From: Gracilibacillus timonensis
Lineage (GTDB): Bacteria; Bacillota; Bacilli; Bacillales; Amphibacillaceae
NCBI RefSeq assembly: GCF_900086715.1
Contig: NZ_FLKH01000011.1
Coordinates: forward strand, 790,683-854,682
Reading direction: 5' to 3'
DNA length: 64,000 bases
Shown here: positions 44,864 through 52,954 of the stretch, piece by piece
How the letters are laid out: every line of letters starts with the position of its first letter
Position numbering within the stretch: the first letter of the stretch is position 1
Notes under the pieces: model-generated
Told to the model about the DNA's origin: nothing
Databases searched by the model: none
Seen by the model: only the letters and a program-made list of their open reading frames with translations
Made by a program: the position numbers and the translations under genes

Positions 44864-45544
44864 ATGTCGAAACAGATTTTGCAAAATGACTGGGCAGATA
44901 AGCTAGCCTCTGAATTTGAGCAAGATTACTACATACGCTTAAGAGAGTTTTTAAAAAAAGAGTACCAGCAATTTACCGTATATCCGAATATGTATGATAT
45001 TTATAATGCCCTGCACTACACCCCATTTCAACAGGTGAAGGTGGTTATTTTAGGGCAGGATCCTTATCATGGACCGAATCAGGCGCATGGGCTCAGTTTT
45101 TCGGTGAAGCCAGAGGTGGATATCCCACCATCGTTGAAAAATATTTATAAAGAGCTGCACGCTGACATCGGCTGTGCGATTCCCAATCATGGCTATTTGG
45201 TCGAATGGGCGAAGCAAGGTGTTCTATTATTAAATAATGTCTTGACCGTTAGACAAGGACAAGCCCATTCGCATCAAGGAAAAGGGTGGGAGCGATTTAC
45301 GGATCAGGTGATTACCACATTAAATCAGAAGGAGACACCTGTTGTGTATATTTTATGGGGAGCGGCCGCCCAGAAAAAACAGGCGCTGATTGATACATCA
45401 AAACATTTTATCATTAAGTCGCCACACCCCAGTCCATTGTCCGCCCATCGCGGCTTTTTTGGCAGTCAACCCTTTTCCAGGGCAAATCAAATCTTGCAGG
45501 ACAACGGACGGCAGCCGATTAATTGGGCGATTACAGCAAAATAA
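44864..45544 (+). CDS. ung: Uracil-DNA glycosylase, family 1
   Basis: A 226-residue base-excision repair enzyme that removes uracil from DNA. Active-site motif [18 protein letters not shown] carries catalytic Asp66, and the leucine-loop motif [18 protein letters not shown] is near residue 187. [17 protein letters not shown] is the conserved central region. AAAGGAGAGG precedes the ATG. It is a single gene with a bidirectional terminator at 45543. Confidence 0.96.
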   Translation: MSKQILQNDWADKLASEFEQDYYIRLREFLKKEYQQFTVYPNMYDIYNALHYTPFQQVKVVILGQDPYHGPNQAHGLSFSVKPEVDIPPSLKNIYKELHADIGCAIPNHGYLVEWAKQGVLLLNNVLTVRQGQAHSHQGKGWERFTDQVITTLNQKETPVVYILWGAAAQKKQALIDTSKHFIIKSPHPSPLSAHRGFFGSQPFSRANQILQDNGRQPINWAITAK

Positions 45545-45573
45545 GGAAACCCGCCATTATGAGCGGGTTTCCT
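45543..45573. terminator. Bidirectional terminator between ung and the sodium channel
   Basis: AAGGAAACCCGC / GCGGGTTTCCTT perfect 12-bp stem with loop CATTATG; ATTTTT follows on the plus strand. Confidence 0.9.
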
Positions 45574-46352
45574 TATTTTTGCTGGAGCATTTGTTTTATT
45601 TCTCGGATTTCTTTCCTTAATTCTTTGATTTCACTAGTATCTGTCTTGATATCTCCTGTATCTTCTTCCACTTCATCACTGATTTTTTGGGCATTATTGA
45701 CGATCTCACCGACGATTAAATTAATCATGATGAAAGCGGCAATCACGATAAATGAAATGAAATATAACCAGGCAGAGGGCTCTTGTTCAAAAATCGGTCG
45801 AAAAATACCGCTTGCCCAGGATTCTAAGGTGAAAATCTGGAATAAAGTGATAAAGCTTAAGAAAATGTTGCCGAAATATTCTGGGGCTACCTCGCCATAA
45901 AAAGATGTACCCAAAACAGCATAGACATAAAAAATAATCAGCATGATCAGAAGGACACTACTAATCGTAGGGATGGCCATAAATAACGCAGCAACGATTC
46001 TACGCAGTGTTGGAATAGCAGTAATCGTACGAAAAACACGCAATACTCGGAAAATACGCAATACACTAACAAATGGAGTGCTGTACAAAATCACACTTCC
46101 TAATACAATCACAAAATCAAAAATGTTCCATGGATTGGAGAAGTAACTCTTTTTTAATACAGCAATTTTCAAGGCTACTTCGATAGCAAAGATGAGCAAT
46201 ATCACGATATCCAGGATCATCAGCGGGGCGTGGAAGCGTTGATAAATAACAGGGAAAGTTTCCATTCCAATTAATATCGCATTGACAATAATCAAACCCA
46301 TGATAAAACGGTTAAAGCGTGTACCCATTACAAACATTCGTAATCGTTTCAT
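45573..46352 (-). CDS. Voltage-gated sodium channel (NaChBac/BacNav type)
   Basis: A 259-residue six-helix channel subunit. The S4 voltage sensor has arginine every third residue (R99, R102, R105, R108 in VLRIFRVLRVFRT). The pore filter TLESWAS at 175-181 is identical to NaChBac, giving sodium selectivity in the tetramer. The C-terminus forms a coiled coil (DTSEIKELRKEIREIKQMLQ), as in BacNav channels. In alkaliphilic Bacillus such channels support sodium re-entry for pH homeostasis and motility. ATG 46352 is preferred because AGGAG is 7 nt upstream; ATG 46367 contains that site. It is divergent from the ktrB-like gene. Confidence 0.93.
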   Translation of the reverse strand: MKRLRMFVMGTRFNRFIMGLIIVNAILIGMETFPVIYQRFHAPLMILDIVILLIFAIEVALKIAVLKKSYFSNPWNIFDFVIVLGSVILYSTPFVSVLRIFRVLRVFRTITAIPTLRRIVAALFMAIPTISSVLLIMLIIFYVYAVLGTSFYGEVAPEYFGNIFLSFITLFQIFTLESWASGIFRPIFEQEPSAWLYFISFIVIAAFIMINLIVGEIVNNAQKISDEVEEDTGDIKTDTSEIKELRKEIREIKQMLQQK

Positions 46353-46547
46353 TTCATTTCTCCTCATATAGTATCATTCATTACATAAGCAAGTAACACG
46401 ATATATATTTTAAATGGTAACGAACGGAAACTCAACTGTGACTACCGCCTGAATGATAGATAACGAAATTTAACAAATAAACCGTGATAAATGTAAAGTT
46501 ATATGATAAACTATCCTCTAGCTGATTTACTTGAAGGAGATATAGCA

Positions 46548-47915
46548 ATGAAGTGGCTAGATAAAATAAAAGAATGGTCCAAACAAGGTTCCGCTATCCA
46601 GCATATTGTTGTTTACTATTTGCTGGCGGTCATGCTCGGTATGGCTTTGGTCAGCGTCCCTTTTTTTCATCGGGAAGGGATTGAGTTATCTTGGATTGAT
46701 GCCCTATTTACTGCAGTCACATCGATCAGTGTCACGGGATTGAGTGTTGTTTCGATACCAGAGGTGTTCAATGAGGGGGGTCAAATTGCGATCGCCGTGA
46801 TCATGCACCTAGGCGGTATTGGTATCATGTCGATGGGTACGTTTATTTGGGTGCTTTTAGGTAAAAAAGTCGGCATGCGCAGCCGGCAGATGATCAAGGT
46901 AGACCAGAATAGTAAGAACTTAGCAGGACTTGTTCATTTAATGATAACTATTTTCAAGATTATTCTTGTTATTGAAAGTATTGGTGCGATCATCCTATCC
47001 GTACATTTCTTGAATTATTTTGATACGGTAGGAGAAGCAATTCATCAAGGGATATTTGCTTCCATCAGTGCCACAACCAATGGCGGTTTAGATATTACTG
47101 GGAATTCATTAATTCCGTTTGCTGATGATTATTTTGTTCAATTTATTCATATGATTTTGATTGTATTAGGAGCGATTGGTTTTCCTGTCTTAGTCGAATT
47201 GCAGGAATTGTTGCGAGGAAAACGGAACGATGTCCATGATCGTCATAAGTTTTCCTTGTTTACGAAAATCACCACAGTAACCTTTTTTTGGTTGGTAGTA
47301 CTAGGTGCGGTCGGGATTTTTGTCTTAGAGAAGAATCAATTCTTTTTGGATAAGTCTTGGCATGAAACCTTTTTCTACAGTTTATTTCAGTCGGTCACTA
47401 GCCGGAGTGGTGGTGTGACTACTATGGATATGAATGAGTTTTCCATTGGCACCTTGTTCTTTGTCAGTGTCTTAATGTTTATTGGGGCTTCTCCTAGTAG
47501 TGTTGGCGGTGGGATTCGTACAACCACTTTTGCGATTATGTTGCTGACGATCTGGAATTATGCCAAAGGGAATTCAAGTGTCAAAGTATTTGGTCGTGAA
47601 ATTGATCATGAGGATATTTTACGTTCTTTTATTGTTATCAGTACGGCGCTGCTCTTATGTGTAGGTTCGGTGCTTATCCTCATGCAGACCGAATCCTTTT
47701 CGATTATGGAGATCATGTTTGAGGTGACTTCTGCCTTCGGAACATGTGGTCTTTCCTTGGGGATTACTCCTGATTTGTCGGGAGTTGGCAAGTTATTAAT
47801 TATGTTTTTAATGTTTGTTGGGCGTATCGGCATCTTTACCTTCTTGTTCCTGATTCGCGGCGACGAGAAGAAAGATCGATTCCATTATCCAACCGAACGA
47901 ATTATTATAGGGTAA
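46548..47915 (+). CDS. KtrB-type potassium transporter subunit (second copy)
   Basis: A 455-residue homologue of the protein at 17853. The four filter loops are SISVTGLSVV, SATTNGGLDI, SVTSRSGGVTT and VTSAFGTCGLSLG, with the glycines kept. The helix-M2C segment is GASPSSVGGGIRTTTF. It would import potassium with a KtrA-type partner, which is not encoded nearby. ATG 46548 follows AAGGAGATA; a frame from 46503 lacks a ribosome site. Pairing with a divergent sodium channel suggests a role in Na+/K+ balance. A terminator follows at 47917. Confidence 0.9.
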   Translation: MKWLDKIKEWSKQGSAIQHIVVYYLLAVMLGMALVSVPFFHREGIELSWIDALFTAVTSISVTGLSVVSIPEVFNEGGQIAIAVIMHLGGIGIMSMGTFIWVLLGKKVGMRSRQMIKVDQNSKNLAGLVHLMITIFKIILVIESIGAIILSVHFLNYFDTVGEAIHQGIFASISATTNGGLDITGNSLIPFADDYFVQFIHMILIVLGAIGFPVLVELQELLRGKRNDVHDRHKFSLFTKITTVTFFWLVVLGAVGIFVLEKNQFFLDKSWHETFFYSLFQSVTSRSGGVTTMDMNEFSIGTLFFVSVLMFIGASPSSVGGGIRTTTFAIMLLTIWNYAKGNSSVKVFGREIDHEDILRSFIVISTALLLCVGSVLILMQTESFSIMEIMFEVTSAFGTCGLSLGITPDLSGVGKLLIMFLMFVGRIGIFTFLFLIRGDEKKDRFHYPTERIIIG

Positions 47916-47916
47916 G

Positions 47917-47944
47917 AAAAGTGGCGCACAGTCGCCACTTTTTT
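47917..47944 (+). terminator. Terminator of the second ktrB-like gene
   Basis: AAAAGTGGCG / CGCCACTTTT perfect 10-bp stem with a 6-nt loop and TT tail. Confidence 0.9.
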
Positions 47945-48045
47945 GTGGAGAAATAGGAATGTGCATATCGGATGGGATTGTCTTATTAACGTTTGTATAA
48001 GCATGGATCCATAACAGTCAAAGAACTGTCGGATCGTGAAATGCT

Positions 48046-48360
48046 GTCTGTAAGAACAGATCTCGCGGACTGAAGAGAGCAAACCGCGCTCCACAGTCCG
48101 TAAGAACGAATCTTGCGGACTGAAAAAGAGCAAATCGCGATCCACAGTCCGTAAGAATGAATCTAACGGACAAAAAAAGGCCGACTCGCAAAGTTTTGTC
48201 CGTAAGAATGAATTTAACGGATAAAAAACGGCTGACTCGCAAAGTTTTGTCCGTAAGAATGAATCTAACGGACAAAAAACGGCCGACCCACGAAGTTTTG
48301 TCCGTAAGAATGGATCTAACGGACAAAAACCGTCCGCCTCGCAAAGTTTTGTCCGTAAGA
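48046..48360. repeat. 51-bp hairpin repeat array, third sequence family (7 units)
   Basis: Units start at 48046, 48096, 48147, 48198, 48249, 48300 and 48351; the step is 51 bp after the first (50). The hairpin arms are TTTTGTCCGT / ACGGACAAAA with loop AAGAATGAATCT in later units, and CAGTCCG / CGGACTG in earlier ones, so paired bases changed together. The spacer is GGCCGACTCGCAAAG-like or GAGCAAATCGCGATCCA-like. The sequence is unrelated to the CGTCAT arrays but has the same period. The last three units are duplicated on the far side of the IS at 50411-50521. Confidence 0.95.
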
Positions 48361-48441
48361 AATCTCTAATCCCTCCTCGAACTCACCAATTCTCCTATTA
48401 TTAATCAGTTAAAGTAATTAGATAGACGGCGGAGTATTAAT
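48241..48441. repeat. Left copy of a 201-bp direct repeat flanking the IS1634-like element
   Basis: Identical over all 201 bases to 50411-50611, as compared line by line. It includes three 51-bp array units and the 80 bp after them. The flanks diverge immediately outside (CTCGC before this copy, AACGG before the other). Confidence 0.95.
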
Positions 48442-50410
48442 CCTGAGTTTTACAGTAAAAACAAACAAAAACACCCCTTTATCCCTTGATGTAACTGGGA
48501 TGGAGGGGTGTTGTATTTTGTCCTGTTTTCATGGGGAAAAATCACCTTTTCTTCGTCTGTGCTAAAATCTTTTTAATTTCTCCCAATCGACGATATCTGG
48601 AAGAAAAATCAATTTGAAATTGCTTGCCAACAGCCTCCAGAACATCGTCATAATAATCAAATAGATAATAATTCTGTTTAAGCTCTGTACATTCTGCTTT
48701 GCGTAAACTGTTTAATAAACGAGAGACACCATATTCTCCTTTCATCTCCATCTCCAATAACCTGGCGATCGTAAGTGATACAAAACAAGTTAGAAAATGT
48801 GCCTCAATATGTTCCTGGCTGGAAACATAAACAGGCCGGGTTTCTAAATTGCTTTTCGTGATCCGGAACGTTTCTTCAATCCGCCATAATCCTCGATACA
48901 TATCAATGATGGCATCATCCGATTCGTTGTATTCGCTGGTAATCAATACATAATAGCCATCCAGTTTTTCTTGTTCCTTTATTTTCTCTATATCGAGCTG
49001 CAGTTGTTCTTTTGGTGTTAAAATTTCGCCTGTCTTTTTATCAAAGCGGATGTTTTTAATATAATTACTGGCACCTACGGAAGTGGCACGTTTATAAGCC
49101 CCTGGATTGTCGATTAAAGCTTGTGTCTTTTGAAGGATTTTTTCTCTCTCGTATTTGGCTTTTTTCGCATATTTTTCGCTCCAAAAGATGACCTGTTTTT
49201 CATGGACTTGTCTAGTAAGTTTTTTTCCATTTTTCGCTGTCACTTGAATATCTCTTGGATATAACCGGGATTTTCGTTTGTATTCCTTTCCGAGCCATTC
49301 ATAGCCGTTTTCATTCGTCACATAATCTTTTAATGCCTTGTTCGCTCCACGTACGGACATACTGAATACATAGCCGTCTTTGGCAGAGAGCGTATACCAG
49401 ATGTTATCTCCTGTGGTCATTCCTTTGTCAGCTACGACAACAGCACGCTTGATTCCATAATCTAATTTCATTTTTTTGAGGTTTGGACGATAGGTCATAC
49501 AATCATTCGTATTTCCAGGGAATAACTGATAGGTGATGGGAATGCCTTGATTATCCATAAACAGCCCCATTTGGACAATTGGATTGGGGCGATGCTCCTT
49601 CGATACCCCTTTCCGGCGCATATCATCTTCTTTGATAGTCTCTGTTTCAAAATAATAATTGGTGACGTCATAAAAAACACGGGAGGTATCTCGTCCATAA
49701 TTTTCTGTTACTTGGTCATGCAGCCACGAAAGGAAGTCGTCTTTTTTCTCGTTATAGAAGCTAAGTGCACGGTAGACATCGGCAAGCTTAAAAGTTGTTC
49801 TTTCAAAAAAGAGCGATTGATTTTCAAACGATTGATATTTCGATCCGGGATACAAGAGACGTGTAAAAATCAATAACTTAAAAATAATATTGGCATCAAA
49901 ATCAAATTTCCGGCGATGCGAACGATTTTTCCAAAAAGTATCCAGCTTCAGCCGGTGATAAATCTGACTGAGTATCACATGCCCGAAATTTTTTCGGTAT
50001 GCTTTTCCTTTTTCCATTTTTTCATCAACAGACAGTTCCAATCGGATGGGTTCTTTCTTTTCGTTTTTCGCTCTTTTTAATTCCTCTACACGTGCTTTAA
50101 AGTGAGCGATGGGATCATCATATTTTTTCTCCGCTTCATCCAGATAACCTAAGCTTTCCACGGTTACCTGTCTGGCATGTTTTTTCGCTTTATCGTAATA
50201 AGAATCGACAATACTTAAATGAATTCGTCCATTCTTTGTTTTTGTCTTTTTTAAATACATGATATCACCTGCTTTATCCCTTATTATATCATATATCGTT
50301 ATATTACGCTATCAAAATATAACTTAAAATAAATAAAAAAATAAGCTCGTATCATTGATAGAGCAACTGGTTTCAGTGTTAATATAGGTGAGGTAACTGT
50401 AAAACAACGG
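48442..50410 (-). mobile_element. IS1634-like insertion sequence with a 201-bp target duplication
   Basis: The 1969-bp element lies exactly between the two 201-bp direct repeats. Its ends are CCTGAGTTTTACAGT on the left and, reversed, CCGTTGTTTTACAGT on the right, a 15-bp terminal inverted repeat with three mismatches. It carries one intact transposase gene on the minus strand. Very long variable target duplications are a known trait of IS1634 from Mycoplasma mycoides, which supports both the family call and the reading of the repeats as target-site duplication rather than coincidence. Confidence 0.9.
48542..50260 (-). CDS. IS1634-family (IS4-superfamily) transposase
   Basis: A 572-residue DDE transposase, intact. 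Acidic catalytic residues are visible in SRVFYDVTNYYFET, AVVVADKGMTTG and the YREK-like YRGLWRIEETFRITKSNL. The N-terminus MYLKKTKTKNGRIHLSIVDS matches the IS1634 group. A long beta-strand insertion between the second Asp and the Glu is usual there. ATG 50260 has AGCAGGTGAT just upstream. With complete ends and gene, the element is probably still active or recently mobile. Confidence 0.92.
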   Translation of the reverse strand: MYLKKTKTKNGRIHLSIVDSYYDKAKKHARQVTVESLGYLDEAEKKYDDPIAHFKARVEELKRAKNEKKEPIRLELSVDEKMEKGKAYRKNFGHVILSQIYHRLKLDTFWKNRSHRRKFDFDANIIFKLLIFTRLLYPGSKYQSFENQSLFFERTTFKLADVYRALSFYNEKKDDFLSWLHDQVTENYGRDTSRVFYDVTNYYFETETIKEDDMRRKGVSKEHRPNPIVQMGLFMDNQGIPITYQLFPGNTNDCMTYRPNLKKMKLDYGIKRAVVVADKGMTTGDNIWYTLSAKDGYVFSMSVRGANKALKDYVTNENGYEWLGKEYKRKSRLYPRDIQVTAKNGKKLTRQVHEKQVIFWSEKYAKKAKYEREKILQKTQALIDNPGAYKRATSVGASNYIKNIRFDKKTGEILTPKEQLQLDIEKIKEQEKLDGYYVLITSEYNESDDAIIDMYRGLWRIEETFRITKSNLETRPVYVSSQEHIEAHFLTCFVSLTIARLLEMEMKGEYGVSRLLNSLRKAECTELKQNYYLFDYYDDVLEAVGKQFQIDFSSRYRRLGEIKKILAQTKKR

Positions 50411-50611
50411 AAAGTTTTGTCCGTAAGAATGAATCTAACGGACAAAAAACGGCCGACCCACGAAGTTTTGTCCGTAAGAATGGATCTAACGGACAAAAAC
50501 CGTCCGCCTCGCAAAGTTTTGTCCGTAAGAAATCTCTAATCCCTCCTCGAACTCACCAATTCTCCTATTATTAATCAGTTAAAGTAATTAGATAGACGGC
50601 GGAGTATTAAT
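50411..50611. repeat. Right copy of the 201-bp target duplication
   Basis: Perfect copy of 48241-48441. Array units begin at 50419, 50470 and 50521. The sequence beyond 50612 is the original continuation toward the moxR gene. 50612-50756 holds no other feature I can support. Confidence 0.95.
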
Positions 50612-50756
50612 GGATGGAAAAAAACAACCAATAATCTTTGCAATAGATAATTCCTCCCACTTCTCAGTTTAATCAGTATACGTAGGCTGCCTGGATATAG
50701 TATAGTTAAGGTAGTGAGTATTATCAGACATGCTAATGCAGAATGGAGGCGGATAT

Positions 50757-51707
50757 ATGGAATACAATAAAGAAATAGCAGCTATTTTAGAAAACATTGA
50801 AAAAGTGCTAATAGGCAAACAACGAGAGGCCATGTTGAGTTTGGTGGCATTGCTGGCAGATGGGCATGTCTTGCTGGAGGATGTACCTGGTGTGGGGAAA
50901 ACCATGATGGTGCGGGCCCTTTCCAAATCATTGGATTGTGAATTCAGCCGTATTCAATTTACCCCTGACTTATTACCATCTGATGTGACAGGTGTTTCGA
51001 TATACAATCCGAAAGATATGGAATTTGAGTTTCGCAGTGGTCCTATTTTTGGCGATATTATTTTGGCGGATGAGATTAATAGAACCTCGCCAAAAACACA
51101 ATCGGCACTTCTGGAAGCGATGGAAGAGATGAACGTGACGATTGATGGAGTCACCAAGTCACTCAAAAAACCCTTTTTTGTCATGGCGACGCAAAACCCG
51201 GTTGACTATGAAGGCACCTACCCGTTGCCAGAGGCACAGCTTGATCGATTCTTAATGAAACTAAGCATGGGGTATCCCAATGAAGCGGATGAAATCGAGA
51301 TGCTGAACCGAACGGATCAAGTCCATCCTATCGAATCTGTCAAACCAGTTATTCATCGAGAACAACTCTTAGATATGCAAAAACAAATTGAAGGACTTTA
51401 TGTTGATGGTACCGTCAAGCAGTATATTGTACAATTAACAGCTGCAACACGGGATAATCCTTATGTTCATTTAGGTGTCAGTCCACGTGGTTCGATTGCG
51501 TTAATGAAAGCCGCTAAGGCATATGCATATGTACAGAATCGAGAGTATGTCATCCCCGACGATGTCATGTATTTAGCCCCATATGTACTGCCCCATCGCA
51601 TTATGTTAAGACCAGAGGCGAGGTATGAAGGAATTACGCCTGCTAAGCTGCTGCAGAATATCCTTGAGGAAGTGGATATCCCTGTTAGAAGGGAACTGCA
51701 TGGATGA
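50757..51707 (+). CDS. yeaC: MoxR-family AAA ATPase (YeaC)
   Basis: A 316-residue AAA+ ATPase. It has Walker A EDVPGVGKTMM, Walker B FGDIILADEINRTSPKTQ, sensor region FVMATQNPVDYEGTYPLPEA and arginine finger region LDRFLMKLS. MoxR proteins act as chaperone-like ATPases for maturation of partner proteins, commonly encoded with DUF58 and transglutaminase proteins as here. ATG 50757 follows GGAGGCG; a longer frame from 50730 is unsupported. It overlaps the DUF58 gene by 4 bp. Gene order matches B. subtilis yeaC-yeaD-yebA-guaA. Confidence 0.92.
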   Translation: MEYNKEIAAILENIEKVLIGKQREAMLSLVALLADGHVLLEDVPGVGKTMMVRALSKSLDCEFSRIQFTPDLLPSDVTGVSIYNPKDMEFEFRSGPIFGDIILADEINRTSPKTQSALLEAMEEMNVTIDGVTKSLKKPFFVMATQNPVDYEGTYPLPEAQLDRFLMKLSMGYPNEADEIEMLNRTDQVHPIESVKPVIHREQLLDMQKQIEGLYVDGTVKQYIVQLTAATRDNPYVHLGVSPRGSIALMKAAKAYAYVQNREYVIPDDVMYLAPYVLPHRIMLRPEARYEGITPAKLLQNILEEVDIPVRRELHG

Positions 51708-52954
51708 GACGGCTAGTCAAGGAAGTACAATTTATCCTCTTACTTGTTCTTTTATTTGTGTTTGCTATGTTTCAAGGTGGGTTTGTTAGCTGGTTTTTGT
51801 TTTACAGTATGCTGCCCATTCTTCTCTATTTAATGGTCATCCCTTTCTACCCATTGAAGAAATGGAACGTTACCCGGGAATTATCAGACCGTTATTTAGC
51901 AACCGGGTCTAAGCTGGAGGTAGCCATTACGATCAAGCGAAAGGTTCCTTTTCCTATTTTTTTCTTAATTGTTGAAGAATCTTATCCGGAAACACTTCAG
52001 TATCGAGATATTGGAAAGGGTAAATATCAATATCTAGCCGATTCCAAAACCTTCAAGGAGCGAGAACCGATTAAGAAAGTGCTGCATATTGGATTTCGCA
52101 GGCAGGTGACTGTGCGTTATGTCTTAGATCATCTGCCAAGAGGGGAACATCATCTAATCCATACAAACATCACGATTGGTGATGCCTTTGGATTTATCGA
52201 AACCTCGTGGCGATTCCAACAGCAGCAGGAATTCTTTGTCTATCCAGCGGTTCATCCGATGAAATGGCGATTGCAACCGGAAAGTCTGGAGGAAGGGAAT
52301 ACCTCTTCCCAAATCATGAATGATAAATTATCCAATATTGTATCTGGTGTGCGTGAATATATACCAGGAGATCGTTTTGCTTGGATTGATTGGAAGACAA
52401 CCGCACGAAAAGATACGATGATGACCAAAGAGTTTGAGCAGGAGAAGGACGCTAATATCATGGTCTTACTGGATATGAGTCCCGTTGCTCATCAATGGCT
52501 GGTGTTTGAAGCGGGTATTCAGTGGGCGATTTCCATCCTGTATATTTTGCGTAAAAAAGATCAGCAGGTGTCTTTCCTGACCTTAGGAGATCGTGATCGT
52601 TTTTTCTCCTCCCATCAGTTGCACACACAATTTGCAGCAGTACAGAATTATCTGGCAACCGTCCATCCAGAAAGAATAACGTGGATGGACAGTCTGCAAA
52701 GCTCTAATCAAACGTTCGCCAAGGGTAGTGTCTTCTTGTTTGTCGTGCACCAATTAGACCAGGAATCGGTTGATCGCTTGTTAAGCTGGCGTACACAAGA
52801 GTTTGTCCTGGTTTGTTATATAACACCACACGAACAATTGAACGAACAGATCCAACAACGGATCCGGCAGCTGCGTCACCGCCATATAAGCGTGCAGATT
52901 ATTACCGAGAAAGAATTATTACAAAAGGATTGGGAGGTGACTCCAACCCTATGA
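51704..52954 (+). CDS. yeaD: DUF58 protein (YeaD)
   Basis: A 416-residue protein. Two N-terminal membrane helices (LLVLLFVFAMFQGGFVSWFL and FYSMLPILLYLMVIPFY) are followed by a beta-rich region and the DUF58 signature VREYIPGDRFAWIDWKTTAR near residue 220. A von Willebrand A-like fold with IMVLLDMSP comes after. It works with MoxR in an unknown envelope process. Start and stop overlap its neighbours by 4 bp on each side (ATGA), so the three genes are translationally coupled. Confidence 0.9.
   Translation: MRRLVKEVQFILLLVLLFVFAMFQGGFVSWFLFYSMLPILLYLMVIPFYPLKKWNVTRELSDRYLATGSKLEVAITIKRKVPFPIFFLIVEESYPETLQYRDIGKGKYQYLADSKTFKEREPIKKVLHIGFRRQVTVRYVLDHLPRGEHHLIHTNITIGDAFGFIETSWRFQQQQEFFVYPAVHPMKWRLQPESLEEGNTSSQIMNDKLSNIVSGVREYIPGDRFAWIDWKTTARKDTMMTKEFEQEKDANIMVLLDMSPVAHQWLVFEAGIQWAISILYILRKKDQQVSFLTLGDRDRFFSSHQLHTQFAAVQNYLATVHPERITWMDSLQSSNQTFAKGSVFLFVVHQLDQESVDRLLSWRTQEFVLVCYITPHEQLNEQIQQRIRQLRHRHISVQIITEKELLQKDWEVTPTL

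Noticed and set aside
46368..46547. c-di-AMP (ydaO) riboswitch upstream of the ktrB-like gene
   Set aside because: The 180-bp gap is too short and shows none of the conserved ydaO elements.
48018..48369. Repeat frames on both strands of the 48-kb array
   Set aside because: Non-coding hairpin array; paired base changes fit a nucleic-acid structure better than a protein.
48241..50611. Composite transposon or ordinary segmental duplication
   Set aside because: Only one IS is present, the repeats are non-IS DNA, and they end exactly at the IS inverted ends, which fits a long target-site duplication.
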